This document shows, piece by piece, positions 1 through 8,538 of a stretch of DNA of 64,000 nucleotides. Below the pieces are notes generated by a model that worked only from the letters and a program-made list of their open reading frames with translations, did not search any database and had not been told where the DNA came from. Positions within the stretch are counted from its first letter, which is position 1; every line of letters starts with the position of its first letter. Origin of the DNA: Streptomyces oceani (lineage in GTDB: Bacteria; Actinomycetota; Actinomycetes; Streptomycetales; Streptomycetaceae). Both the position numbers and the translations under genes were made by a program. The DNA is taken from NCBI RefSeq assembly GCF_001751245.1, contig NZ_LJGU01000113.1, forward strand, positions 174,189 to 238,188, in the 5' to 3' direction.

Positions 1-156
1 AAGAGGTGCGCCCGAGTTCGCTGGTGCCGCGGCGGTGGCGTTTCCACGCACCCGCCCGGCTCTCCCGGTGAGCGGGACCGTACGGACCGTGGGGAGCACG
101 TGCGCTGTAGGAATCCCTCGGTCGACCGTGAGCGCGAGCAGAGATGAGGGACGCAC

Positions 157-1011
157 ATGCGGATCGGGATCACCTCACCCGTGGTGGTGCGGGTGCCGGG
201 TGCCTCCTCCCCCTGGGAGGCGGACGCCGGCATCGACGACCTCGGCCGGATAGCCGAGACCGCCGACGAGTTGGGCTTCCACCACCTCACCTGCAGCGAG
301 CACGTGGCCGTCCCCACCGAGGTCGCGCGGGTCCGCGGTGGCACCTACTGGGACCCCCTCGCCACCCTCGGCTACCTGGCCGCACGAACCCGCCGCATCC
401 GACTGGCCACCCAGGTGCTGGTGCTCGGTTACCACCATCCCCTCGAGATCGCGAAGCGGTACGGCACCCTGGACCGGGTCAGTGGCGGCAGGCTCACCCT
501 CGGGCTCGGCGTGGGCAGTCTCCGCGAGGAGTTCGACCTGCTCGGTGCCCCGTTCGAGGACCGGGGGGCACGGGCGGACGACGCGCTGCGCGCGCTCCGG
601 GCGGCACTCTCCCGCCGGGAGCCGGAATACCACGGCGAGTTCTACGAGTTCGCGGACCTCCTGGTCGAACCGCACGCCGTCCAGGAGCACCTGCCGCTGT
701 GGATCGGCGGACGTACGCCCCGGTCCCTGCGCAGGGCCGTGACGCTCGCCGACGGGTGGGTGCCCTTCGGCCTGCCGCCGGAGAAGCTGCGGGAGATGCT
801 TGACCGGGCCGCGCCGCCCGCGGGCTTCGAGGTCGTCCTCAGCACCGGCCCGCCGGTCGATCCGACGGGGGCGCCGGAGGCGACGGTCCGCGCCCTGACA
901 CGGCTGCGGGAGACCGGGGCCACCGTGGCCTCCACCTCCCTCAGCGCGCACTCCGCCATCCACTACCGCGAGCAGTTGACCGCTCTGCACGAGCTTGCCA
1001 AAGACCTGTGA
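157..1011 (+). CDS. LLM-class (luciferase-like) F420-dependent oxidoreductase
   Basis: Encodes 284 aa with the bacterial luciferase-like TIM-barrel pattern: MRIGITSPVV at the N-terminus, a SEHV motif near residue 48 and LTLGLGVGSLREEFD around residues 112-126. The end matches the short actinobacterial TIGR03619-like type. Such enzymes usually take reduced F420 or flavin as hydride donor; the substrate cannot be read here. The ATG follows a GAGGGA ribosome site. The NTF2-like gene begins 21 bases downstream, so the two are probably co-transcribed. It lies outside the syntenic steroid block, so a steroid role is only a guess. Confidence 0.8.
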   Translation: MRIGITSPVVVRVPGASSPWEADAGIDDLGRIAETADELGFHHLTCSEHVAVPTEVARVRGGTYWDPLATLGYLAARTRRIRLATQVLVLGYHHPLEIAKRYGTLDRVSGGRLTLGLGVGSLREEFDLLGAPFEDRGARADDALRALRAALSRREPEYHGEFYEFADLLVEPHAVQEHLPLWIGGRTPRSLRRAVTLADGWVPFGLPPEKLREMLDRAAPPAGFEVVLSTGPPVDPTGAPEATVRALTRLRETGATVASTSLSAHSAIHYREQLTALHELAKDL

Positions 1012-1032
1012 CCCGGAGGGGAGTCGACGTCC

Positions 1033-1560
1033 ATGACGGATACCGAGCGACGACTGGCCGAGGCCGAGGAGCGCCTCGCCCTGCTGGAGGGGCGGCTGGC
1101 CCGGCTCGAGGACGAGGCCGCCGTCACCGCGCTGATCCTGTCCTACGGCCCGCTCGTGGACAGCGGTCAGGCCGAGGCCGTGGCCGCGCTGTGGACGCCC
1201 GACGGGGTCTACGACGTGGACGAACTGCTGATGACGGGACGCGCGGAGATCGAGGCCATGGTCCGCTCCGGCAAGCACCAGCGCTGGATTCGCGAGGGCT
1301 GCGCACACGTCGTGGGCGCTCCCCGGGTACGCGTCACGGGGGACGAGGCCGTGGCCGTCTGCTACACCCTCATGATCGTACGGGCGCCGGAGGCCGGGGA
1401 GTTCACCCTGCGCCGAGCAACCGCGAACCACTGGAGGCTGCGCCGGGGCCCGCACGGCTGGCGGGTGACCGTACGGAGCAACCGGGTGCTGGACGGGCGG
1501 CCCGAGTCTCCCGAGTTGCTCGCGTCCGGCGTGGGCGCCGCGCCGGAGCGGGACGCCTGA
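1033..1560 (+). CDS. NTF2-like (SnoaL-type) family protein with N-terminal coiled coil
   Basis: 175 aa. Residues 1-35 are a charged heptad-like helix (TERRLAEAEERLALLEGRLA). A SnoaL/NTF2 cone-fold domain follows (ILSYGPLVDSGQAEAVAALW, then a central tryptophan-rich sheet near RATANHWRLRRG). Members of this superfamily act as small isomerases, hydratases or ligand binders; several act on steroids or polyketides, but the family alone does not fix the reaction. The ATG has a GGAGGGG-type site just upstream. The gene ends before a strong hairpin facing the convergent MFS gene. Confidence 0.75.
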   Translation: MTDTERRLAEAEERLALLEGRLARLEDEAAVTALILSYGPLVDSGQAEAVAALWTPDGVYDVDELLMTGRAEIEAMVRSGKHQRWIREGCAHVVGAPRVRVTGDEAVAVCYTLMIVRAPEAGEFTLRRATANHWRLRRGPHGWRVTVRSNRVLDGRPESPELLASGVGAAPERDA

Positions 1561-1590
1561 GCGGGACGCCGGGGCAACTGAGCCCGCATC

Positions 1591-1623
1591 CGGGCGGCCC
1601 GGGGACGGTCCCCGGGCCGCCCG
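1591..1623. terminator. Strong hairpin between convergent genes
   Basis: A 16-base perfect inverted repeat separated by one base (CGGGCGGCCCGGGGAC and its complement). It lies between the ends of the NTF2-like gene (1560) and the MFS gene (1629). There is no clear U-tract, as is common in Streptomyces, so a bidirectional terminator is inferred from position and stem. Confidence 0.7.
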
Positions 1624-1628
1624 GTGGT

Positions 1629-3134
1629 TCAGCTGGCCGACTCGGCGGGAGAGAGCCGCGGCTCGTCCTCGACCGACGGGACGTCGGGCTCGGCCAGGCC
1701 ACCCCGGGCGGGCTCGCGTCCGTGCCTCATGACCAGGGCGACCACCACCCCGACCACGCCCACCGCCGCGGCGTACGTATAACCGTTCACCAGGGCGTTG
1801 TCCGTGTACACCATGGTGTCGGAGCCCGGTTCGGCCGGCACCACGTCGTTCGACACGATGGCTCCGGTGATCGCCGTGGACACGCCCGCGGTCAGCAGCG
1901 CGGCCATGCCGCCGATCGAGTTGCCCACGCCGCTCTGCGAGTCGGGCAGCGCGTCCTGCACCAGGTTGGCGTTGGAGGAGTGCAGACAGCCCACCGCGCA
2001 GCCCACGGTGAAGCTCAGCACGGCCACCTGCCAGTACACCGTGAACAGTTGCGTGCCCAGGTACATCGCCAGGATGAACAGGACCCCGGCGGCGAGGAGC
2101 ACCTGTCGGGCGCCGATCCGCTTGGACAGATAACCGCCTAGCGGCCCCACGAACATCCCCGCGATACCCATCGGGCAGGTCCAGAGGGCGTACTCGAGCG
2201 CGGACAGCCCGGCGCCGTAGCTGATTCCGGGGATCTCCGGCCAGGTCATGAGCATCGTCGGGGCGATGAACGCGTGCGCGTTCATCACGTACGCCACGCA
2301 GGAGACCGCCAGGATGGTCGGGCCGAACCTCCGGCCCATCAGCACGTCCAGGTCGATCAGCGGGTTGCGGCAGACTCGCTGCCAGTACACGAACCCGATC
2401 AGCATCCCGCTCCCGAGGAACACGAGGAACAGGGTGCTCCCGGCGGTCCAACCCCAGTCGGTGCCCTGGGTGACGCCGAGCAGCAGGATGCCGATGCCCG
2501 GGCCGAGCAGCGCCGTGCCCAGGAAGTCGATCGGCTGGGTGGCGCGTACGGGGCTCTCCGGGACGAGCATCCCGAACACCGGCAGCAGCACCGTCACGTA
2601 GAGCGCCAGGAACCAGAAGATGCCGTCGACGCCGAAGTCGTCGAGGAGCCAACCGGCCAGGAACGGGCCGGCGATACCGGACATGCCGACCCCGGTCACC
2701 ACCATCCCGAGCGCGATCGGCACGAAGTCGCGGGGCATGATGTCACGCACGAGGCTGTACGACATCGTGACGACTCCGACAAGACAGCCCTGCAAGGCCC
2801 TGCCCAGCAGCATCATCGGGAGTGAGGTCGCGAGCGCGCAGACCACGCTCCCGACGATGAAGACGAGGCCGAGCAAAACGATGATCCGTTTCTTGCCCCA
2901 CTTGTCCGCGGCCTTGCCGACCAGCGGCATCACCGTCGCGCCCGCCAGCGTGAGGATCGAGGCGACCCAGGCGATGTGCACGGTCTCAAACTCCCTGGCC
3001 ATGCTCGGCAGCGCCGGATAGACCATGAGGACTTCGAAGGTCGCGATCTCGGAGAAGAGGATGATCAGGGCGAGCACGCCGAACAGGCGACGTTTGGGCA
3101 CCGTTCCGTGTGCCGGATCGAGGTTGAGTGCCAT
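1629..3134 (-). CDS. MFS transporter, DHA2 (14-TM drug:H+ antiporter) type
   Basis: 501 aa from the ATG at 3134, chosen over the longer open frame because a typical MFS N-terminus begins there (charged residues, then a hydrophobic helix at about residue 20). Helices run throughout. DKWGKKRIIVLLGLVF in loop 2-3 is the MFS motif A region, and the length and even helix spacing suit a 14-helix DHA2 exporter. The C-terminal ~35 residues are hydrophilic. It lies downstream of the amidase and SDR genes on the same strand with a 345-base gap. It probably exports or imports a small organic molecule; the substrate is unknown. Confidence 0.85.
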   Translation of the reverse strand: MALNLDPAHGTVPKRRLFGVLALIILFSEIATFEVLMVYPALPSMAREFETVHIAWVASILTLAGATVMPLVGKAADKWGKKRIIVLLGLVFIVGSVVCALATSLPMMLLGRALQGCLVGVVTMSYSLVRDIMPRDFVPIALGMVVTGVGMSGIAGPFLAGWLLDDFGVDGIFWFLALYVTVLLPVFGMLVPESPVRATQPIDFLGTALLGPGIGILLLGVTQGTDWGWTAGSTLFLVFLGSGMLIGFVYWQRVCRNPLIDLDVLMGRRFGPTILAVSCVAYVMNAHAFIAPTMLMTWPEIPGISYGAGLSALEYALWTCPMGIAGMFVGPLGGYLSKRIGARQVLLAAGVLFILAMYLGTQLFTVYWQVAVLSFTVGCAVGCLHSSNANLVQDALPDSQSGVGNSIGGMAALLTAGVSTAITGAIVSNDVVPAEPGSDTMVYTDNALVNGYTYAAAVGVVGVVVALVMRHGREPARGGLAEPDVPSVEDEPRLSPAESAS

Positions 3135-3479
3135 CGTGATCCTTTGTCGAGGGGGCGGGAGTGCCGCGGTTCCGCGACCTAGCCCGGACACGGGCCGTAC
3201 TCGAGAGGGCCGCACGGGCGGAGAGCCCTGACCCGGGGCGACTCGGACGGCGTCCAGTGAGACACAGTGAGCGGCGTCACCCGCTGGCGGTCCCAGCCAC
3301 CGGGACGTACGAGCGGACGGGTGCCTCCCACGCTCGGACGTGCGCCCGCGGCCCGCTCGTGCCACGCGTCGGGGCGCCCGGCGGGGAGGTTCGCGGTGGG
3401 ATACGGCCGTCCCGCCACGGGCGCGACCGCCGGGCGGCGCGCTCAGGCGGGGCCTGGGACGCGGGCCTCGGAGGGGGCC
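3135..3479. other. Non-coding gap upstream of the MFS gene
   Basis: 345 bases between the amidase stop and the MFS start, both genes on the minus strand. It should hold the MFS promoter. A short direct repeat, CAGTGAG-x-CACAGTGAGC-like, lies near 3254-3271. No palindromic operator resembling the KstR2 boxes is present, and the frames crossing it read as shadows. Confidence 0.4.
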
Positions 3480-4883
3480 TCAGACGGGGGCGCGCACCGG
3501 CCATGGCGCGGCCTGTTCCAGTTGGGTCGCCAGGGCGAGCAGCGTCCCCTCGCCTCCGAGGCCGGCGACGAACTGCACGCCCAGCGGCAGCCCGTCGGCG
3601 TCCTGGCCGTACGGGACGGACATGGCCGGCATGCCGGTGACGTTGTGGACGCTGGTGAACGCGGAATAGCTCGCGGCGTGTTCGTAGATCGCCGCCGGAT
3701 CGCACGTGTCGAGCAGCCCGAGCGGGGGTGTGGGCCGCGCGAGGGTCGGGCTCAACAGCAGGTCGTGCTCGCGGAACGCCGCGCCGACCCGCCAGCCGAT
3801 CTCCTGTACGCGCCGCAGCGCGCGGCTGACCTCGACCGCGGGGACGGTGCGGTAGTGCTCGTACAGCACCCGGGTGAAGGGCTCGATGTCGCCGTCGGTC
3901 AGCGTTCGGCCGAGCCGTTCGAGCCGCGCGTCGAGCTGGGCGACCAGCTCGCCCCCCATGAGCACGGCCGAGGCGGCGCTCACCTCCTCCGGCCGGTAGG
4001 GTGCCGGCACCTCCGTCACCTCGTGTCCGAGCCGTTCGCAGAGGTGTGCCGCCGCGACCGCGGCACCGGCGGAGGCCGGATGCGTCTCGGGCCCGCCCGG
4101 CAAACTGGTGACCAGTCCGATCCGCAGCCGGCCCGGATCGCGCCGTGCCAGGGCGCTGAACGTGTCGGCCGGGGCGGGGGCGGCGTACGCGTCCCCGTGG
4201 AGCGGGCCGGCGACGATGTCGAGGAGTTGGGCGCTGTCCCGAACCGTCGTGGTGACGGCGTGGTGTGCCGTGACGAGCCCGGAGAGCGTGGTGGGGCGGG
4301 GGGCGGGCGAGACCCGGCCACGGCTCGGCTTGAGGCCGAACAGCCCGCAGGCCGCCGCCGGTATCCGGATGGAGCCGCCGCCGTCGCTGGCATGCGCGAC
4401 CGAAACCATGCCGGCCGCCACGGCGGCGGCTGAGCCGCCGCTCGAACCACCGGGCGAGTGGGCGGTGTTCCAGGGGTTGCGGGTCGGGCCGTACAGCGTC
4501 GGCTCGGTGCTGGCGTTGAGCCCGAGTTCGGGGGTGTTGGTGGTGCCGAGGACGACCATGCCGGCCCGCCGGCAGCGAGCCACCAGTTCGCTGTCGCGCG
4601 CGGCGACCCCCTCGGCGAACAGGCGGCTGCCGCTGGTGGCGGGGAGGCCGGCGACCTCCGTACCGAGGTCCTTCACCAGGAAGGGCACTCCACGCAGCGG
4701 CCCGTCCGGAAGCCCGGCGTCCACTTCGGCCCGGGCCTCGTCGAAACGAGTGTGGATCACCGCGTGGTGTGCGGGGTTGAGTCGCTCGATCCGGGCGATC
4801 GCCCCCTCGACCACGGCACCGGCGCTGACCTCCCCGGTCCTGATCGCCGCCGCCGTGGCGGTGGCGTCCCATTCGTCGGTCAA
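3480..4883 (-). CDS. Amidase-signature family hydrolase
   Basis: 467 aa, the usual length for GatA-like amidases. The Ser-Ser-Lys machinery is visible: catalytic Lys in VKDLG (near residue 70), the Gly/Ser-rich GGSSGGSAAAVAAGM stretch (about 145-160), and the nucleophile loop DGGGSIRIPAAACGLFGLKPS (about 167-187). These enzymes hydrolyse carboxamides in the cytoplasm; the substrate is not predictable. Standing alone without gatB/gatC, it is unlikely to be a tRNA amidotransferase subunit. It lies 118 bases downstream of the SDR gene on the same strand and may share its promoter. Confidence 0.85.
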   Translation of the reverse strand: MTDEWDATATAAAIRTGEVSAGAVVEGAIARIERLNPAHHAVIHTRFDEARAEVDAGLPDGPLRGVPFLVKDLGTEVAGLPATSGSRLFAEGVAARDSELVARCRRAGMVVLGTTNTPELGLNASTEPTLYGPTRNPWNTAHSPGGSSGGSAAAVAAGMVSVAHASDGGGSIRIPAAACGLFGLKPSRGRVSPAPRPTTLSGLVTAHHAVTTTVRDSAQLLDIVAGPLHGDAYAAPAPADTFSALARRDPGRLRIGLVTSLPGGPETHPASAGAAVAAAHLCERLGHEVTEVPAPYRPEEVSAASAVLMGGELVAQLDARLERLGRTLTDGDIEPFTRVLYEHYRTVPAVEVSRALRRVQEIGWRVGAAFREHDLLLSPTLARPTPPLGLLDTCDPAAIYEHAASYSAFTSVHNVTGMPAMSVPYGQDADGLPLGVQFVAGLGGEGTLLALATQLEQAAPWPVRAPV

Positions 4884-5001
4884 CGTCCCTCCTCGCGCTC
4901 GTGTGTTCGCACCGTAGGCGTACGGCGTCGGGCCCGGGCGGCGTTCCCGCTGACCGGAACGCGGCCGAGCCCGTGCGACCGGACACGGTGCGGCCCTCGC
5001 C

Positions 5002-5919
5002 TCACTCGGCGCCGTAGACCGGCCGCGGGCCCTCGGCGTCGGCGAGCAGGGCGCGGGCGGCCTCGCCCGCCTCCGCCGGGCTCCAGCGGGCGCCCTTGTC
5101 CACGGTCGGGCCGGGCCGCCAACCGTCCATGACGGTGATCCGTCCCGCCTCCGCCTCGAAGACCCGGCCGGACACCTCGGCCGAGGCGTCCGAGCCCAGC
5201 CACACGACCAGCGGCGAGACGTTCTCCGGCGCCATGGCGTCGAAACCGCCGTCCTCGGGGGTCGCCATGGTGTCCGCGAAGGTCTGCTCGGTCATCCTGG
5301 TGCGTGCCGCGGGCGCCACGGCGTTGACGCGTACGCCGTACCGCCCCAGCTCCGCCGCGGCGACGAGGGTCAGACCGAGGATTCCCGCCTTCGCGGCGGA
5401 GTAGTTGCCCTGCCCGACACTGCCCAACAGCCCGGCTCCGGAGCTGGTGTTGACCACCCGAGCCCGCGGCGTACGCCCGGCCTTCGCCTCCGCGCGCCAG
5501 TGGCCGGCGGCGTGCTTGAGCGTCAGGAAGTGTCCCTTGAGATGGACACGCATGACGTCGTCCCAGTCGTCCTCACTGAGGTTCACCAACATGCGGTCGC
5601 GCAGGAATCCTGCGTTGTTGACGAGAGTGTCCAGGCGGCCGTAGGTCTCCAGGGCCGTGGAGACCAGCGAGGCGGCGCCGTCGGTGGTGGCGATGTCCCC
5701 GCGGTGTACGACCGCCTGGCCGCCGTGTGCCGTGATCTCGTCGGCGACCCGCTGGGCGGGCTCGGCGGCGCCGCCCGAACCGCTGCCGGCGAGGCCGACG
5801 CCGAGGTCGTTGACCACGACCCGGGCGCCCTCGGCCGCGAGGGCGAGGGCGTGCGCGCGGCCGAGTCCGCGGCCCGCTCCGGTGACGACGACGACGCTTC
5901 CTTCGCAGAGTCCGGTCAT
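5002..5919 (-). CDS. SDR-family 3-hydroxyacyl-CoA dehydrogenase-like enzyme (Rv3548c-like)
   Basis: 305 aa from the ATG at 5919. Residues 7-40 hold the nucleotide-binding TGAGRGLGRAHALALAAEGA motif and an acidic VVNDLG strand end. The catalytic set is present (N in NNAG, S in NTSSGAGL, YSAAK). The C-terminal half resembles hydroxyacyl-CoA dehydrogenase domains of peroxisomal multifunctional enzymes. It is divergent from echA20, with an operator-like palindrome in the gap, matching M. tuberculosis where an SDR pair lies opposite echA20. A role in oxidising a hydroxyacyl-CoA intermediate of ring C/D breakdown is inferred from context. Confidence 0.8.
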   Translation of the reverse strand: MTGLCEGSVVVVTGAGRGLGRAHALALAAEGARVVVNDLGVGLAGSGSGGAAEPAQRVADEITAHGGQAVVHRGDIATTDGAASLVSTALETYGRLDTLVNNAGFLRDRMLVNLSEDDWDDVMRVHLKGHFLTLKHAAGHWRAEAKAGRTPRARVVNTSSGAGLLGSVGQGNYSAAKAGILGLTLVAAAELGRYGVRVNAVAPAARTRMTEQTFADTMATPEDGGFDAMAPENVSPLVVWLGSDASAEVSGRVFEAEAGRITVMDGWRPGPTVDKGARWSPAEAGEAARALLADAEGPRPVYGAE

Positions 5920-6046
5920 GAGGGCTGGCGTCCTTTCACTGAGCGCAGGGGCCGGTCTCGGTACGGAGGGAGGCGGGTGTCCGGTCGGTTCCACGAGAAC
6001 GGGACACCGGACACCCTCCCAGGAGCCGAGGACCACTGCTACGGTG

Positions 6047-6063
6047 CCTAACAAATGTTTGGT
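6047..6063. promoter_or_regulatory. KstR2-like operator in the SDR/echA20 divergent promoter
   Basis: The 17-base sequence CCTAACAAATGTTTGGT is an imperfect palindrome (CCnAACA / TGTTTGG). Its reverse complement differs at one base from the box at 13455-13471 in the other divergent promoter. Positions 6050-6063 match the published mycobacterial KstR2 consensus AnCAAGnnCTTGnT at all but two fixed positions. It lies 22 bases before the echA20 start, where a repressor would block transcription. A KstR2-like gene lies within the cluster. Confidence 0.7.
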
Positions 6064-6084
6064 TGAAAGGTAGCTGATCTGCCC

Positions 6085-6849
6085 ATGGCTGTCTCCACCT
6101 CCGTCCCACGGGACGGCATCGCCGTCGTCACCGTCGACTTCCCCCCGGTCAACGCGCTCCCGGTGCGCGGCTGGTACGACCTGGCCAGCGCCGTACGTAC
6201 CGCCGGCGCCGACCCACAGGTGCGCTGTGTGGTACTGGAAGCGGCGGGTCGGGGCTTCAACGCCGGCGTCGACATCAAGGAGATGCAACGCACGGCTGGC
6301 CACGACGCCCTCATCGGCGCCAACCGCGGCTGTTACGAGGCGTTCGCCGCCGTCTACGACTGCGAGGTCCCGGTGGTCGCCGCCATCCACGGCTTCTGCC
6401 TGGGCGGCGGCGTCGGCCTCGCCGGCAACGCCGACGCCATCGTCGCCAGCGAGGACGCGACGTTCGGGCTGCCCGAACTCGACCGGGGGGCGCTCGGCGC
6501 CGCCACCCACCTGGCCCGCCTGGTCCCGCAGCACCTGATGCGCGCCCTCTACTACACCTCGCGCACCGCCACGGCCCACGAGCTGCACCAGCACGGCTCG
6601 GTGTGGCGGGTCGTCCCTCGGGCGGAACTCTCCACCGCGGCCCTGGAGTTGGCCACCGAGATCGCGGCCAAGGACGGCAGTCTCATCCGGCTCGCCAAGT
6701 CCGCGATCAACGGCATCGACCCGGTGGACGTACGCCACAGCTACCGCTTCGAACAGGGCTTCACCTTCGAGGCGAACCTCAGCGGGGTGGCCGACCGGCA
6801 CCGGGACGCCTTCGTGTCCGTCAAGTCCACCGAGGGAGAGCAGCCGTGA
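6085..6849 (+). CDS. echA20: Enoyl-CoA hydratase-family ring D hydrolase EchA20-like
   Basis: 254 aa with the crotonase fold: oxyanion-hole loops AAGRGFNAGVDIKEM (about 52-66) and HGFCLGGGVGLAGNAD (about 102-117). In M. tuberculosis EchA20 hydrolytically opens ring D of the HIP-derived CoA thioester; the assignment here rests on family and on the exact echA20-ipdA-ipdB-ipdC order. The stop overlaps the ipdA start by four bases (GTGA), so translation is probably coupled. The first gene of a four-gene operon behind the operator at 6047. Confidence 0.85.
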   Translation: MAVSTSVPRDGIAVVTVDFPPVNALPVRGWYDLASAVRTAGADPQVRCVVLEAAGRGFNAGVDIKEMQRTAGHDALIGANRGCYEAFAAVYDCEVPVVAAIHGFCLGGGVGLAGNADAIVASEDATFGLPELDRGALGAATHLARLVPQHLMRALYYTSRTATAHELHQHGSVWRVVPRAELSTAALELATEIAAKDGSLIRLAKSAINGIDPVDVRHSYRFEQGFTFEANLSGVADRHRDAFVSVKSTEGEQP

Positions 6850-7718
6850 GCGACAAGACGATGACGGCCGAGGACGTGGTCGGCCGCCTGGAGAGCGGCA
6901 TGACCCTCGGCATCGGCGGTTGGGGCTCCCAGCGCAAGCCGATGGCTCTCGTGCGCGCCCTGCTGCGCTCGGACCTGACGGACCTCACGGTCGTCAGTTA
7001 CGGCGGCCCGGACGTCGGGCTGCTCGCCGCCGCGGGAAAGATCCGCAAGCTGGTGGCGGCGTTCGTCACGCTGGACTCCGTCCCGCTCGAACCGCACTTC
7101 CGCGCCGCCCGACAGCGGGGCGCGTTCGAGATGGTGGAGCTGGACGAGGCGATGTTCATGTGGGGCCTGACCGCCGCGGCGCAGCGGCTGCCCTTCATGC
7201 CGGTACGGGCTGGCATCGGCTCGGACGTGATGCGGGTGAACCCGACGCTGCGCACGGTCACTTCGCCGTACGCGGACGGCGAGGAACTGGTCGCCGCCCC
7301 CGCGCTGCGGCTCGACGCCGCGCTCGTCCACCTCAACCGTGCCGACGTACACGGCAACGGGCAGTATCTCGGCCCCGACCCGTACTTCGACGACCTGTTC
7401 TGCGAGGCCGCGGACGAGGCGTACGTCTCCTGCGAACAGCTCGTCGACAGCGCGGAGTTCGAGAAGGCCGGGGGCCCGCAGACGCTGCTGGTCAAGCGCG
7501 CGTTCGTAAGCGGGGTGGTGGAGACACCGAACGGCGCGCACTTCACCTCCTGCGTCCCGGACCACGGTCGGGACGAGGCGTTCCAGCGCTCCTACGCGCA
7601 GGCCGCCCGCGACCCCGAGGGGTGGCGGGCCTTCAGCAGCCGCTTCCTCTCCGGGGACGAGGACGCGTACCAGGCCGCGGTGGCGGCGTTCCACGAGGAG
7701 GCTTCGGCGGATGTCTGA
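6846..7718 (+). CDS. ipdA: CoA-transferase-fold hydrolase, alpha subunit (IpdA-like)
   Basis: 290 aa from a GTG overlapping the echA20 stop; an ATG five codons later is the alternative. Class I CoA-transferase alpha-subunit fold: GMTLGIGGWGSQRKPMALVRAL near residue 20, and VNPTLRTVTSPYADGEELV mid-protein. IpdAB of Mycobacterium and Rhodococcus is not a true transferase but hydrolyses ring C of COCHEA-CoA. Its beta subunit follows with an eight-base overlap, as expected for an obligate heterodimer. Confidence 0.87.
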   Translation: MSDKTMTAEDVVGRLESGMTLGIGGWGSQRKPMALVRALLRSDLTDLTVVSYGGPDVGLLAAAGKIRKLVAAFVTLDSVPLEPHFRAARQRGAFEMVELDEAMFMWGLTAAAQRLPFMPVRAGIGSDVMRVNPTLRTVTSPYADGEELVAAPALRLDAALVHLNRADVHGNGQYLGPDPYFDDLFCEAADEAYVSCEQLVDSAEFEKAGGPQTLLVKRAFVSGVVETPNGAHFTSCVPDHGRDEAFQRSYAQAARDPEGWRAFSSRFLSGDEDAYQAAVAAFHEEASADV

Positions 7719-8538
7719 GACCGGACCATCAGCACCGACGGCACAGGCCACACAGAGCACACAGACACCGACGGCCCAGTCGGCGCGGCCGGCCACCCGC
7801 GCCGAGTACTGCGCGGTGGCCTGCGCGGAGGCGTGGCGGGACGCGGGTGAGGTGCTGGCCAGTCCGATGGGCACGCTGCCGGCGATCGGCGCCCGGCTGG
7901 CGAAGCTCACCTTCTCCCCCGACCTGCTGCTGACCGACGGTGCGGCACTGCTCGTCGGCGACGTGGCGCCGGTCGGCGCCGCCGCCGGCGTGGTCGAGGG
8001 CTGGCTGCCCTACCGCGCGCACCTTTCCCTGGTGGCGACCGGGCGACGGCACGTGATGATGGGCGCCAGCCAACTCGACCGCCACGGCAACCAGAACATC
8101 TCCTGCGTCGGCGACTGGGCCCGACCCGAGCGGCAGCTGCTGGGCGTACGCGGAGCACCGATCAACACCCTCAACAACCCGACGAGTTACTGGGTTCCAC
8201 GGCACTCCCCCCGGGTCTTCGTCGAGCGGGTCGACATGGTCTGCGGAGTGGGCTACGACCGCGCCGCCGCGGCCGGCCTGGCCGCTACCCGCTACCACCG
8301 GCTGCCGGAGGTGATCAGCGACCTGGCGGTGCTCGACTTCGAGACCCCGGACCGTACGATGCGGCTGCGCTCCCTGCATCCCGGTGTCACCCTCGAACAG
8401 GTCCGGGAGGCCACCGGCTTCCCGCTCGCCGTGCCCGGGGAGGTGCCGTACACCCGCGAACCCACCGCCACGGAGCTGCGGTTGATCCGCGAGGTGATCG
8501 ACCCGTCCGGGCTGCGGGACCGCGAGGTCTCCGCATGA
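7711..8538 (+). CDS. ipdB: CoA-transferase-fold hydrolase, beta subunit (IpdB-like)
   Basis: 275 aa. The first ~30 residues are a Thr/Gln/Ala-rich low-complexity tail; the beta-subunit core begins around RAEYCAVACAEAW. LASPMGTLPAIGARLAKLTF and MMGASQLDRHGNQNISCVGD match IpdB-type proteins. It starts inside the end of ipdA and overlaps ipdC by four bases. With IpdA it should form the ring C-opening hydrolase. The disordered N-terminus is unusual for the family; an ATG start within it cannot be excluded. Confidence 0.87.
   Translation: MSETGPSAPTAQATQSTQTPTAQSARPATRAEYCAVACAEAWRDAGEVLASPMGTLPAIGARLAKLTFSPDLLLTDGAALLVGDVAPVGAAAGVVEGWLPYRAHLSLVATGRRHVMMGASQLDRHGNQNISCVGDWARPERQLLGVRGAPINTLNNPTSYWVPRHSPRVFVERVDMVCGVGYDRAAAAGLAATRYHRLPEVISDLAVLDFETPDRTMRLRSLHPGVTLEQVREATGFPLAVPGEVPYTREPTATELRLIREVIDPSGLRDREVSA

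Noticed and set aside
175..2652. An 825-codon open frame on the minus strand
   Set aside because: It is antisense to the F420-type oxidoreductase and NTF2-like genes and out of frame with the MFS gene. Its Arg/Gly/His-rich composition is that of a G+C shadow frame.
5921..6801. Extension of the SDR frame upstream through echA20
   Set aside because: It runs antisense through echA20. The SDR N-terminal motif and ATG 5919 define the start.
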